From Bacteriovoracaceae bacterium UBA4096 (GTDB taxonomy: Bacteria; Bdellovibrionota; Bacteriovoracia; Bacteriovoracales; Bacteriovoracaceae): a stretch of 20,357 nucleotides of DNA. The stretch spans positions 18,928 through 39,284 of the forward strand of contig DFXY01000052.1 of assembly GCA_002381945.1 (NCBI GenBank). The letters are read 5' to 3'. The position numbers and the translations under genes were made by a program. The notes under the pieces were generated by a model. That model was not told where the DNA came from. It saw nothing but the letters and a program-made list of their open reading frames with translations, and made no database searches. Of the stretch, positions 1-7,091 are shown piece by piece (position 1 is the first letter of the stretch; each line of letters begins with the position of its first letter).

Positions 1-587
1 ATATTCTTCAAGGTAGTTTCACCTTCAGTGAAATAAATCGCACCGGCCGTTAACTGCCATTCATTAGCAATATCAAACTTGCGTCCCATGCGGGCATTAA
101 GTTCAAGAGAGCTTCTGCTATCAGCAAAATTACCATCTTTACTATTTTGTCCGACAGAATCACCTCTTTCAGCATCTTGGATGTTGATTCGAGCAACGGC
201 CCCAAAATCGATGTTATAGCTAGCATCATTTTGATTCATCAAACGATAATTTGCTCCGATGAAAGGATTACTTAAACCATCATTATAAACATCCGCGTTT
301 GAGCCAGTTGTCTTATCTTCAGTCTCTCGGTCATAAGCATAATCCAGACCAAGGAATGTGTTGAACTGATCATTGTAAGCATAAGCAAATTGAGTCGAGA
401 AGATCACACCACGGGTTTCAAGTGTGGTGCTGTTATATTTATTCTTCTCGTAGCCCTGGTTCACATCAGCAGAAACGTTGAATTGACCTTCTTTTAAGAA
501 GTAGTTGATATCACCAAATTTAAGTTCTTCTGCAGCGTGAGCAGATGTAACGGCAAGAATAGCTGCCACAGCAATCATTTTTCTCAT
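1..587 (-). CDS. Porin-like outer-membrane beta-barrel protein (partial, 3' end outside window)
   Basis: About 195 codons are visible, reading leftward from an ATG at 587, and the frame stays open to the window edge, so the C-terminus is missing. The N-terminus is a typical Sec signal peptide (MRKMIAVAAILAV, cleavage probably after SAHA). The mature part is rich in Asn, Gly, Tyr and Phe with alternating polar/aromatic stretches such as FNVSADVNQGYEKNKYN and FIGANYRLMNQNDASYN, as expected of amphipathic barrel strands. A strong Shine-Dalgarno (AAGGAG) lies 8 bases before the ATG. The gene follows the terminator of the neighbouring barrel gene, so it probably has its own promoter. It is likely an outer-membrane porin or structural barrel, but the exact family and any substrate are not recognisable. 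Confidence 0.8.
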   Translation of the reverse strand, partial: MRKMIAVAAILAVTSAHAAEELKFGDINYFLKEGQFNVSADVNQGYEKNKYNSTTLETRGVIFSTQFAYAYNDQFNTFLGLDYAYDRETEDKTTGSNADVYNDGLSNPFIGANYRLMNQNDASYNIDFGAVARINIQDAERGDSVGQNSKDGNFADSRSSLELNARMGRKFDIANEWQLTAGAIYFTEGETTLKN

Positions 588-614
588 TGTTGAGACTCCT
601 TATTGTTTCAAAAA

Positions 615-620
615 ATTGTA
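615..620 (-). promoter_or_regulatory. Possible -10 element for the partial barrel gene
   Basis: On the minus strand the hexamer TACAAT is preceded by TG directly adjacent, about 27 bases upstream of the ATG at 587. It lies between the terminator at 701-731 and the gene. No convincing -35 is seen 16-18 bases upstream, so this is a weak call. Confidence 0.3.
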
Positions 621-700
621 CAAGAAAAGAGTAGAAAAAACCTCTGGATTTTCCTGACAAGGAGCTCTCTGGTGAAAAAAGTGGGGTCAATTTGGGACTT

Positions 701-731
701 AAAATGAAAAAGGCCCGGATTACTCCGGGCC
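701..731 (-). terminator. Rho-independent terminator after the second barrel gene
   Basis: A perfect 8-bp GC-rich stem (712-719 with 724-731, arms GGCCCGGA/TCCGGGCC) closes a 4-base loop. On the minus strand it is followed by TTTTT and a further T-rich tail. It lies 26 bases past the stop of the gene ending at 758, which separates it from the next barrel gene. Confidence 0.88.
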
Positions 732-757
732 CACTATCATTTCGTCTTAAGAAAAGA

Positions 758-1918
758 TTAGAAACGGTAAGTCATAGAAACGCGAGACATTAAGCTATCA
801 GTACGAATAGTACCGTTACCAGCTGAAGTATCTTCACCAGCAACAGCTGATGTAGCATCACCGTTACCAATAACACCATCAACAGAAAGTTCACCGAACT
901 TCAGAGTTGCACCAGCGTTAATAGCAGTTGAGTTAGCAATTGAACGCTCATTGTTCTTGTCTTCTTCAGAACCCCAAATAGCTTGAGCAACTGAAGCACG
1001 AAGAGTTAACCAAGAAGTAGCTTCAGTTTCAATACCAACAACTACTGGAACGCGTGAAGTTGAAAACTCTTCACAAGCAATTGCATCTAGACCAGTGTCA
1101 CAAGCACCGCCAAACTGTCCTGGTGCAAGACCTTTAAGTCTGTCGTTTTCAACATTTGCCATCAAGAAAGAAGCTTTGGCAAAAAGATTAGTCTTATCAT
1201 TCAGACGTTCAACACGACCGATACCAACTTCTAATTGAGAAAGAGAGATGTCATTCTTAACTTTAGCAGCTGATGTATTTTCAGCGTCAAATGAACGGTA
1301 ATCTGCGAATAGAGTATTACCTTCCCAAGCGTGAATAGCACCTACTTGGTAGCCAAGATCACCTTCAAATTTAGCGCCGTTAGTGCCTTTAGCATTATTG
1401 ATAAGGTTAATGTTTCCATAAACCTGAGTATCGCCCATGATTACACCAAGACGAGTTCTCATAGATTCAGAAGAAGCACCGTTAGCTCTTACTTCATTTG
1501 ATTCTTTAGCATAGCCAAGGTTTGCACCCCATTTCATACCGGCATCGCCACCCATGAAAACATCAACGTTATTGTTTTCATCGGCACCAGCTAGACCAGA
1601 ACCTGCGCGTAAACCGTTAGCTGTATTAGAAGCTCCACCGAAGTGAAGACCATAAACGAAGTTACCGTGAGCTTTATAAACGCCACCCTCTCCACGAGCT
1701 GTAGCTGCTTCATCTCTTGTTTGCTCTCCACCAAACTCATAAGTCACAAGGTCTTTGTGATTGTTGATTTGAGCAGCGTTAAGCCAGATGTTACGGTTGT
1801 CGTTGATGTACGCAGACCCGTAAGAATCTTCACCTAGTGCCTGAAGACGAGCTTTAGAAGCGAAAACCGGTGTTGCAAGAACAGCAAGTCCAAGTGCAAC
1901 TGTTAGCTGTTTTTTCAT
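758..1918 (-). CDS. Major outer-membrane beta-barrel protein
   Basis: This 386-residue protein has a signal peptide (MKKQLTVALGLAVLATPVFA, cleavage before SKARL). Its mature N-terminus contains SRNIWLN-type sequence (NDNRNIWLNAAQINNH), which looks like a family of delta-proteobacterial-style porins. The body is Gly/Asn-rich with alternating strands, and the last residues SMTYRF end in Phe, the usual C-terminal signal for BAM-assisted barrel insertion. I chose the ATG at 1918 because AAAAGGAG sits 5 bases upstream. An ATG at 1951 in the same frame would add 11 residues ahead of the signal peptide and lies in a 5'-UTR hairpin. The strong Shine-Dalgarno, the dedicated terminator and the uniform codon use suggest an abundantly expressed protein. 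Substrate specificity cannot be read. Confidence 0.85.
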   Translation of the reverse strand: MKKQLTVALGLAVLATPVFASKARLQALGEDSYGSAYINDNRNIWLNAAQINNHKDLVTYEFGGEQTRDEAATARGEGGVYKAHGNFVYGLHFGGASNTANGLRAGSGLAGADENNNVDVFMGGDAGMKWGANLGYAKESNEVRANGASSESMRTRLGVIMGDTQVYGNINLINNAKGTNGAKFEGDLGYQVGAIHAWEGNTLFADYRSFDAENTSAAKVKNDISLSQLEVGIGRVERLNDKTNLFAKASFLMANVENDRLKGLAPGQFGGACDTGLDAIACEEFSTSRVPVVVGIETEATSWLTLRASVAQAIWGSEEDKNNERSIANSTAINAGATLKFGELSVDGVIGNGDATSAVAGEDTSAGNGTIRTDSLMSRVSMTYRF

Positions 1919-1935
1919 GAAATCTCCTTTTAAAA

Positions 1936-1952
1936 AATGACGTTCTGTCATT
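1936..1952 (-). other. 5'-UTR hairpin upstream of the major barrel gene
   Basis: A 6-bp inverted repeat (AATGAC at 1936-1941, GTCATT at 1947-1952) with a 5-base loop ends a few bases before the Shine-Dalgarno of the gene starting at 1918. Such a leader hairpin could stabilise a porin mRNA. The function is inferred only from position. Confidence 0.35.
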
Positions 1953-2102
1953 CCAATCCATGGTTAGCTAAATCAAATAAAATTCTAATTAGTATAAGTC
2001 TCACCAAGCCAGATTCTTTTGGCAATACCTTTTTATTGAATGAAGATTTAGTGTAGGACCAAAAAGAGGTTCTATGAGTATCAATTTTTTGACGTTTTTT
2101 GC

Positions 2103-2115
2103 CCCTATCATAGGG
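2103..2115. promoter_or_regulatory. 13-bp perfect dyad (CCCTAT-C-ATAGGG) in intergenic region
   Basis: Six-base arms pair around a single central base, between the terminator at 2131-2152 and the probable promoter zone of the major barrel gene. No T-run follows on either strand, so it is not a terminator. It could be a repressor or activator site for the barrel gene. The rest of the 239-base gap (1919-2157) is AT-rich with only weak promoter-like hexamers. Confidence 0.3.
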
Positions 2116-2130
2116 AGGCGATGAAACAAG

Positions 2131-2152
2131 AAGGCCACCCGAAGGTGGCCTT
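2131..2152 (-). terminator. Hairpin terminator with UUCG-type loop
   Basis: Nine-base arms (AAGGCCACC at 2131-2139, GGTGGCCTT at 2144-2152) close a loop that reads TTCG on the minus strand. This is the very stable C(UUCG)G tetraloop context. It begins 6 bases past the stop of the gene ending at 2158. The minus-strand tail is T-rich (TTCTTGTTT) rather than a pure T-run. Confidence 0.75.
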
Positions 2153-2157
2153 TTGGA

Positions 2158-2754
2158 CTAGAAAAGAATGTCGAACTTTAAAAAGTTTATCTTAATTTCG
2201 TTACCTGATCTGAAGTAATCATCACGAATATCACCGCCGTAACGCTTGAAAGTGAAGCTAAAGGAAGGTGCATAAGCAATGTTAACCACTGAATATTGGC
2301 CTAGATCGAAACGTTTACCAGCTTCAAGGTCAGTAAAGATATTGAATCCTGATTGATCGTCCTGATTACCAATTTCATATGTGGCCCTTTCAATACCAAG
2401 CATAGCGCTGGCAAAGAAAGATTCTTTCATGTTTTCTGACTGAAAATTATAAAGGAAACCTGCGGCACCACCCCAGCGAGTCTCTTTATAATCAGAACTA
2501 CCAAAATCAACGTCTTCACGATTAATATAAGCACGTCCTTTCCACATAAGACCAACATAACGCTCCCAATTTTGAGCATAGTTGAGATTTAAACGAAAGG
2601 TTGTTTCGTCACGATCCGGGCCTTCTCCATTATCAGACTTGATAAGAAGTCCACCTGTGTAAGTGAAATCGAAAGCATCAATCGTTACAATTTTTGATTG
2701 TGCGGAAGCTAAACTAACTGACATAAGAACAAGAATAGCGATGAGTAGTTTCAT
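2158..2754 (-). CDS. Small outer-membrane beta-barrel protein (198 aa)
   Basis: The protein begins with a signal peptide (MKLLIAILVLMSVSLASA, cleavage before QSK) and ends in KFDILF, with a C-terminal Phe as in BAM-assembled barrels. Alternating aromatic/polar segments (FRLNLNYAQNWERYVGLMW, FFASAMLGIERATYEIG) suggest about eight short strands, the size of an OmpA/OmpW-class barrel. AAGGGAG sits 5 bases before the ATG. The gene starts 30 bases after the stop of the flavoprotein-like gene and may be co-transcribed with it. A TATATT hexamer in that gap (2772-2777, minus strand) could provide an extra promoter. I do not recognise the family, so the precise role is unknown. Confidence 0.75.
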   Translation of the reverse strand: MKLLIAILVLMSVSLASAQSKIVTIDAFDFTYTGGLLIKSDNGEGPDRDETTFRLNLNYAQNWERYVGLMWKGRAYINREDVDFGSSDYKETRWGGAAGFLYNFQSENMKESFFASAMLGIERATYEIGNQDDQSGFNIFTDLEAGKRFDLGQYSVVNIAYAPSFSFTFKRYGGDIRDDYFRSGNEIKINFLKFDILF

Positions 2755-2784
2755 GTTATCTCCCTTTTAAGAATATAATTACAA

Positions 2785-3897
2785 CTAATTCAATAAGACT
2801 CGTGAAAGAAACTTTTCCTGGCCCAATTCTGCCGACACTGGGCTGACCTGACCAAGAAAGCGTAATGTTGGATAATCAAATGTAAGTTGCTCGATGGCAG
2901 CGTCTTTAACGCCAGAGATGAACATCTCTTCGTCAAAGCGGATGTATTCCTTGGTGATGTGTTTTTCAATATCCGTAAACACACGGTCAAGCACTCGCTT
3001 CATTAATTTTATTTTGCTGCCTAAATCTTCCGTTTGAGGCTCTTCATCATGAATTAAGAACAAGACATGGCAAAGTTGTTCCTTTCTTTGATGGTTATAA
3101 CTTTCAAATTCTGTAATAAAATGGCCCCACTCATGAGTCATGCTCTGAGGTATAAAGAGTGTTTTTTCTTCTGGAAAAATTTCTTTATTCAGCTTAAATG
3201 TAACAGATATCGCAGCTTGAACATTTACTGAAGTGCAGACATCAATAAATTCAGGAGTAAGTTTTTCTTTGTTGTGAATCAGATTTAAAAATCTTTTTGG
3301 AGACATGGAGACATTAAGATTCTCACAGGTGATTCGTGCAAAATCTTTAAAGGTTAAAAGCCATTCTTGTTTTTCCACCAGGTCTGCTGGAGTTGTTTTT
3401 TCAATGGATTCAAAAATTCGAATTTCTGAATGATCTTTAAGGATTGAATCAAACTGCTCCCACTCCTCAGTTGTAAAGAAGCCAGCAAGTTCAAAACGAT
3501 AACCTTTACTAATGAAAAAATCTTCTCCGTTTTGAAGCTCCATGGATTTAGCACGGCCGCTGAATTCATGAAACTTGCCATCTTTATAGAAAACGGGTTC
3601 TCCTGTCTGAGGAAGAATCTTTGCGTCATGATATTTTCTATAGATGTTTTCGACAGCACTTGATGATCTGAGTTGAGACACCCCAAATTCATAGTTCTCA
3701 ATTAACATTTGCCGGGTAACTGAGCGGGTAGAAATAAGTCTCACCGACTCTGATGGTCTTGTTCTCTTTAACTCCATCAGCTTTAATATGGCGCCCAGGT
3801 CATGACCTAGGATGACATGTTGAAAGTGTTTAGAAGTCGTAGTGTTAGCGTTGCCGCTCTTGTTGTCTTTAAAGTGCTTTAATAATCCGAAACTCAT
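2785..3897 (-). CDS. Degenerate flavoprotein/NAD(P)-binding-like protein (370 aa)
   Basis: I do not firmly recognise this gene. Residues 25-56 (HVILGHDLGAILKLMEL through SVRLIS) have the strand-helix-strand pattern of an FAD/NAD(P)-binding Rossmann N-terminus, but the GxGxxG loop is replaced by GHDLGA. The C-terminal third (VLDRVF, then EYIRFDEEM, then DYPTLRFLGQ) resembles the end of amine-oxidase/phytoene-desaturase-type flavoproteins, where a late strand precedes the second dinucleotide contact. A protein of that fold that has lost cofactor binding is therefore plausible. Residues 255-259 spell HEWGH, a formal HEXXH zinc motif, but the surroundings do not look like a peptidase. There is no signal peptide or membrane segment. 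No Shine-Dalgarno precedes the ATG, and a TAATAT hexamer lies exactly six bases upstream, suggesting a leaderless transcript starting just after the upstream terminator. Confidence 0.5.
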   Translation of the reverse strand: MSFGLLKHFKDNKSGNANTTTSKHFQHVILGHDLGAILKLMELKRTRPSESVRLISTRSVTRQMLIENYEFGVSQLRSSSAVENIYRKYHDAKILPQTGEPVFYKDGKFHEFSGRAKSMELQNGEDFFISKGYRFELAGFFTTEEWEQFDSILKDHSEIRIFESIEKTTPADLVEKQEWLLTFKDFARITCENLNVSMSPKRFLNLIHNKEKLTPEFIDVCTSVNVQAAISVTFKLNKEIFPEEKTLFIPQSMTHEWGHFITEFESYNHQRKEQLCHVLFLIHDEEPQTEDLGSKIKLMKRVLDRVFTDIEKHITKEYIRFDEEMFISGVKDAAIEQLTFDYPTLRFLGQVSPVSAELGQEKFLSRVLLN

Positions 3898-3903
3898 GGG
3901 CTG

Positions 3904-3909
3904 ATATTA
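3904..3909 (-). promoter_or_regulatory. -10-like hexamer placed for leaderless transcription
   Basis: TAATAT on the minus strand is followed by six bases and then the ATG at 3897, so transcription would start at or next to the start codon. No Shine-Dalgarno is present. The -35 position falls in the terminator hairpin and shows no consensus. Confidence 0.4.
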
Positions 3910-3913
3910 AAAT

Positions 3914-3942
3914 AAAAAACCCACTCTTGCGAGTGGGTTTTT
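3914..3942 (-). terminator. Bidirectional-looking rho-independent terminator
   Basis: A perfect 7-bp stem (CCCACTC at 3920-3926, GAGTGGG at 3931-3937) has a TTGC loop. It is flanked by six A on the left and five T on the right, so it has a T-run on both strands. It serves the lytic transglycosylase gene ending at 3966. A plus-strand role is possible, but no plus-strand gene is nearby. Confidence 0.88.
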
Positions 3943-3965
3943 CAATCAGTAACTTTAAATGAGAT

Positions 3966-5462
3966 TTAACGAATGGCCAGTCGATCACCCGGAAGAATTT
4001 GACGACGCTTAATGATATGTCGGTTAGTTCTGATGATGGTACCCATTGGAACCCCGGTTCTCTGGGCCACGCGCCAAAGACTATCACCTTTTCGAACTGT
4101 ATAATAGACTGTCGGATTCTTAATTAGTTTTCCTTTCTTTTCATAAGAACTGATCATGCGCTGATAAGTGCGCTGTCTGACCACTCTCTTTCGTGGCTTC
4201 TCATAGATATCAGCATACATGCTGGCCTTAAGGGAGTGATCTTCACGGAAAGGCAAGTAAACGACAGTTTTGGGGGACAGAGAGCTTTTTGCTATTTCCG
4301 GATTAAGTGTTTGAAGGACATTAACCGGAACTTTGAACTTACGTGAGATATTGCTCAAAGATGAGCGACCATTGGTTACATAGGTCTTATAGCTGTCAGC
4401 GATGACTGAATCTTTTTCAGCATAAGCTTCCCAGGCATCTTTAGCTCCCACTGGAACTCTCAAAGTATAACTTTCAAGATAAGGAGGAATTTGCCAACGG
4501 ACGATTTCAGGATTGTAGCGTTTTACTTCTTCAAAATCTAATTCCAGGACTTCTGCCACTTCGTATAAGTCAGCATTTCCTTTCACCATGATTTCTTCGT
4601 AATCCAGGGCCTTCTCAAATTCAATATCAGTAAATCCGAAAACATCTAAGTTCTTACCAATAATGGCGAGGGCCATGATTTTAGGGACATAATTTTTAGT
4701 TTCAGGACGAAGGTAACGGCCCTTCGACATTTTCCAGAAATCTTTGGTTCGGTACATTTTTATTGCTCGACCAATTTTTCCTTCGCCAGCATTATATCCG
4801 GCAGTAGCAAGCTCCCATGAGCCAAAAAGGCCATGGAGTGTTTTAAGATAATTGGCGGCTGCAATCGTTGCCTTTAGTGGATCTCTTCTTTCATCAACAT
4901 ACCAATCAATATTGAGACCGAACTTCTTCCCGGTGGCCGGCATAAATTGCCAAGGTCCAACGGCTTTTGCCCACGAACGGGCATGATTTTGGAAACCAGA
5001 TTCGGCCATTGCAAGATAAATCAAATCACGTGGCAATCCATTGTCTGCCATGATCTTAGAAAGTACCGGAGCATAACGTCCGGCCCTTTGAGTATAGTTG
5101 ATAAAATGGCGGCGGCCTCTACCTGTAAAGAACTTTACCCACATCGCAGTTTGTTTATTCCAGGTAATAGGAATATCAAATTCAGTATTCTGAAGCCCTA
5201 ATTCTGCTGCTGCTTCTGGTGAAATTTCATATGTTTTTAAAGGTGCAGTAAAAGTAAGTTTATGGGCGCTTCCATGGATACATCCTTGGCAATTAGGAAG
5301 ATCTTTTTCAATTAGCTGTTCCTGTACCCGATAGTACTCGGCTTGCTCGGAAACTGTAGGATTGTATTGATTGCTAGTGACGTGCTTTTTACTAGTAGTG
5401 GAACATGCCGAAACAAGAAATAAAAACCCAAGCGGCAAAACGGCCATCTTATTCATCATCAT
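3966..5462 (-). CDS. mltD: Membrane-bound lytic murein transglycosylase D-like lipoprotein with LysM domains
   Basis: This enzyme cleaves the MurNAc-GlcNAc bond of peptidoglycan non-hydrolytically, giving 1,6-anhydro ends. The N-terminus is a lipoprotein signal with lipobox LVSAC, so Cys20 would be acylated and the enzyme anchored in the envelope. The SLT domain (about 130-240) has the catalytic Glu154 in AMAESGF, followed by AVGPWQFMPATGKKFGL and the late ATAGYNAGEGKIGRAI motif of family 1D. LysM repeats for glycan binding lie at about 359-404 and 453-498 (YTVRKGDSLWRVAQ), with a more diverged LysM-like stretch at about 285-320. It is somewhat longer than E. coli MltD. A CQGC pair (58/61) sits in the N-terminal linker. 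The first of three near-adjacent Met codons follows AAGGG. The gene is monocistronic, with its own terminator, and divergent from the secreted protein at 5732. Confidence 0.93.
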   Translation of the reverse strand: MMMNKMAVLPLGFLFLVSACSTTSKKHVTSNQYNPTVSEQAEYYRVQEQLIEKDLPNCQGCIHGSAHKLTFTAPLKTYEISPEAAAELGLQNTEFDIPITWNKQTAMWVKFFTGRGRRHFINYTQRAGRYAPVLSKIMADNGLPRDLIYLAMAESGFQNHARSWAKAVGPWQFMPATGKKFGLNIDWYVDERRDPLKATIAAANYLKTLHGLFGSWELATAGYNAGEGKIGRAIKMYRTKDFWKMSKGRYLRPETKNYVPKIMALAIIGKNLDVFGFTDIEFEKALDYEEIMVKGNADLYEVAEVLELDFEEVKRYNPEIVRWQIPPYLESYTLRVPVGAKDAWEAYAEKDSVIADSYKTYVTNGRSSLSNISRKFKVPVNVLQTLNPEIAKSSLSPKTVVYLPFREDHSLKASMYADIYEKPRKRVVRQRTYQRMISSYEKKGKLIKNPTVYYTVRKGDSLWRVAQRTGVPMGTIIRTNRHIIKRRQILPGDRLAIR

Positions 5463-5488
5463 TCCATCCCTTAATCTTCCTGAAGCAA

Positions 5489-5537
5489 GTAGGATACTTC
5501 ATGTCTCTAATTAGAATAAACCAACTAGATATCCTAC
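5489..5537. promoter_or_regulatory. Inverted repeat and possible promoter upstream of the lytic transglycosylase gene
   Basis: GTAGGATA (5489-5496) is repeated inverted as TATCCTAC (5530-5537), spanning a TCTAATTAGA palindrome at 5506-5515. Overlapping it on the minus strand is a weak -35/-10 pair, TTGGGT (5536-5541) and TATTCT (5513-5518), with a 17-base spacer. The arms therefore flank the likely promoter of the gene starting at 5462 and could bind a regulator. Elsewhere in the 269-base divergent gap (5463-5731) I see only a small 7-bp hairpin at 5645-5663 without a T-run. Confidence 0.3.
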
Positions 5538-5716
5538 CCAAGAAGGCAAAATAATTTTGTCCCTATGAGTAACAAATTGAGTTAAAACAACACTTTGTAG
5601 GCCTCATACGATAGGACCAATAACATGCTTTACTTAAACAACAATCTTTGCTTTTTGCAAAGACCGACTATCTTGGTCACCCATTAGCATTTACGAAACC
5701 TATCGGCACTTTTCGA

Positions 5717-5725
5717 TGCTAAGAT
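5717..5725 (+). promoter_or_regulatory. Extended -10 placed for leaderless transcription
   Basis: TGCTAAGAT matches an extended -10 (TGn plus TAAGAT) and ends exactly six bases before the ATG at 5732. No Shine-Dalgarno is present. The expected transcription start therefore coincides with the start codon. No good -35 is seen, which an extended -10 can tolerate. Confidence 0.42.
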
Positions 5726-5731
5726 TAATGC

Positions 5732-6253
5732 ATGTTAAAACTCTTAATCATCTTGCCATGCCTCCTACTCATGTTTCAACACATAAACGCAAAAGTTGAG
5801 ACCCCCAATTACAATTTCAGCCTTGAGGCCCTAAAAGATTTTTTTCCGGATAATGCCGCGCTTGAACTGGAAAAAAAGTATGGCAAGGGCGAAGTCATGA
5901 GTGAGGAAAGTGGGATTAAGACTTTAAAGTACTATGTCGCTCACATGAGATATAAGTTTCCGGTTCTGGTTCAAATCCGAGAAGGAGTAATCCTCGACTT
6001 TTACGCCAGACTTCCGAATTACTTTCTCCATGACCTTTTTTTTCAATCTCTTACTAATCGGTTAGGTAAACAAACCTCCTATAAGAAAATTGGGGAAGAG
6101 GCAGTCTATACTTGGAGGGCAAAACCTCTTAAGCACATCTACAATGCAGCATGTACAATTACATGTTTCCCTATTTTTTATGCAGTTGAAAAAGAAGATG
6201 CAAGTCAGACAAGCCTTCTCCAAAAAATGAAGAAGGCCAATTCTTCGAATTAA
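5732..6253 (+). CDS. Secreted protein of unknown function (173 aa)
   Basis: I do not recognise the family. A signal peptide (MLKLLIILPCLLLMFQHINA, cleavage before KVE) directs it across the inner membrane, and there is no lipobox or barrel pattern, so it is probably periplasmic. The mature part is mixed alpha/beta. It carries a Lys/Glu-rich helix (ALELEKKYGKGEVM) and, near the C-terminus, a CTITC cysteine pair that could form a short disulfide or bind metal. The start lacks a Shine-Dalgarno; an extended -10 lies six bases before it. The last four bases overlap the end of lgt on the other strand, so the two mRNAs are complementary at their 3' ends, and no terminator is visible between them. 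A protein of this size next to lgt and mltD may act in the envelope, but that rests only on location. Confidence 0.72.
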   Translation: MLKLLIILPCLLLMFQHINAKVETPNYNFSLEALKDFFPDNAALELEKKYGKGEVMSEESGIKTLKYYVAHMRYKFPVLVQIREGVILDFYARLPNYFLHDLFFQSLTNRLGKQTSYKKIGEEAVYTWRAKPLKHIYNAACTITCFPIFYAVEKEDASQTSLLQKMKKANSSN

Positions 6254-7056
6254 GTTTTACGGGAAGCCACTAATGGATTCGGAACATTCGCTTTTTCGGC
6301 AATCTTATAAATAAAATATGAAAGGATGATCATTCCCAGACAAAGGATCTGACCCATCGTTAAATACCCGAAATAAAAACCTAATTGTGAATCAGGTTCT
6401 CTGAAGAATTCTACGCCAAAGCGAAAGATACCATAACTTAATAAGAAGACCGCGCTGACAATCCCATAAAAACGCTGACGTTTATGAAGATAAAATAGAA
6501 TAAAGAAGAGAACGATACCTTCCAAAACTCCTTCATACAATTGAGAAGGGTGTCTAGGAAATGGTCCGCCTCCTGGGAAAACGATTCCCGCCCATGAGTC
6601 AGTTACGCGACCGTAAAGTTCGCCATTAATGAAGTTACCCATTCGTCCAAAGAATAACCCTGGACCTCCGGCCACTGCCAGGCAGTCGGCAATCTGAAAG
6701 AAGTGCAGCTTGTGTTTTCGAGCAAATAACAGCGTCGAAATACACATTCCAAAGACGGCCCCATGGAAAGATAAGCCGCCTTTCCAGACGGCAAAAATAT
6801 CAACCAAATTCACTGAGTAGTATTCCCAATTATAGAGGAAGACGTAGAAAAGTCTTGCTCCCAGAAACATGCCAATGATGAGCCAGGTTACATACTTATC
6901 GATAGCTTCTTTAGGAAGAGGCCAGAATTTTTTGTCATATAAGTATTTTAAGATGGCACTGCCTACGATGAAGCCCAGCACATACATAGCGCCATACCAC
7001 CGGACTTGTAACGGGCCAATAGAAAAGATAACGGGGTCAATCCATGCTTGATTCAT
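6250..7056 (-). CDS. lgt: Prolipoprotein diacylglyceryl transferase
   Basis: This inner-membrane enzyme transfers the diacylglyceryl group of phosphatidylglycerol to the lipobox cysteine of prolipoproteins, the first step of lipoprotein maturation. At 268 residues it is the usual length, with about seven membrane segments. It shows the N-terminal IGPLQVRWYG, the GLSFHGA motif with His98 (equivalent to the essential His103 in E. coli), the Lgt signature FFGRMGNFINGELYGR around 136-150 with Arg138, HPSQLYE, and RFGVEFFREPD. A product for it to act on is encoded nearby: the transglycosylase has a clear lipobox. The start lacks a Shine-Dalgarno, and TAAGCT lies six bases upstream. It follows the unrecognised gene by 35 bases and is probably co-transcribed with it, with possible extra leaderless initiation. 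Confidence 0.97.
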   Translation of the reverse strand: MNQAWIDPVIFSIGPLQVRWYGAMYVLGFIVGSAILKYLYDKKFWPLPKEAIDKYVTWLIIGMFLGARLFYVFLYNWEYYSVNLVDIFAVWKGGLSFHGAVFGMCISTLLFARKHKLHFFQIADCLAVAGGPGLFFGRMGNFINGELYGRVTDSWAGIVFPGGGPFPRHPSQLYEGVLEGIVLFFILFYLHKRQRFYGIVSAVFLLSYGIFRFGVEFFREPDSQLGFYFGYLTMGQILCLGMIILSYFIYKIAEKANVPNPLVASRKT

Positions 7057-7091
7057 TGAATTAGCTTATAAGACTAATCAGGTGAAGACAA

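Noticed and set aside
1643..1837. Small plus-strand reading frame inside the major barrel gene, and similar short frames opposite other genes
   Set aside because: These lie in the shadow of well-supported genes, lack ribosome binding sites and signal no family.
1919..1951. An ATG at 1951 adding 11 residues to the major barrel protein
   Set aside because: The ATG at 1918 has an ideal Shine-Dalgarno and starts a clean signal peptide. The extension precedes the signal peptide and lies in a leader hairpin.
3120..3137. Zinc metalloprotease call from HEWGH in the 370-residue protein
   Set aside because: The third ligand pattern of known metalloprotease clans is not evident and the surrounding sequence looks flavoprotein-like, so the motif may be chance.
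5645..5663. Terminator from the hairpin TCTTTGC/GCAAAGA
   Set aside because: The stem is short and AT-rich with no T-run on either side, and no gene ends nearby.
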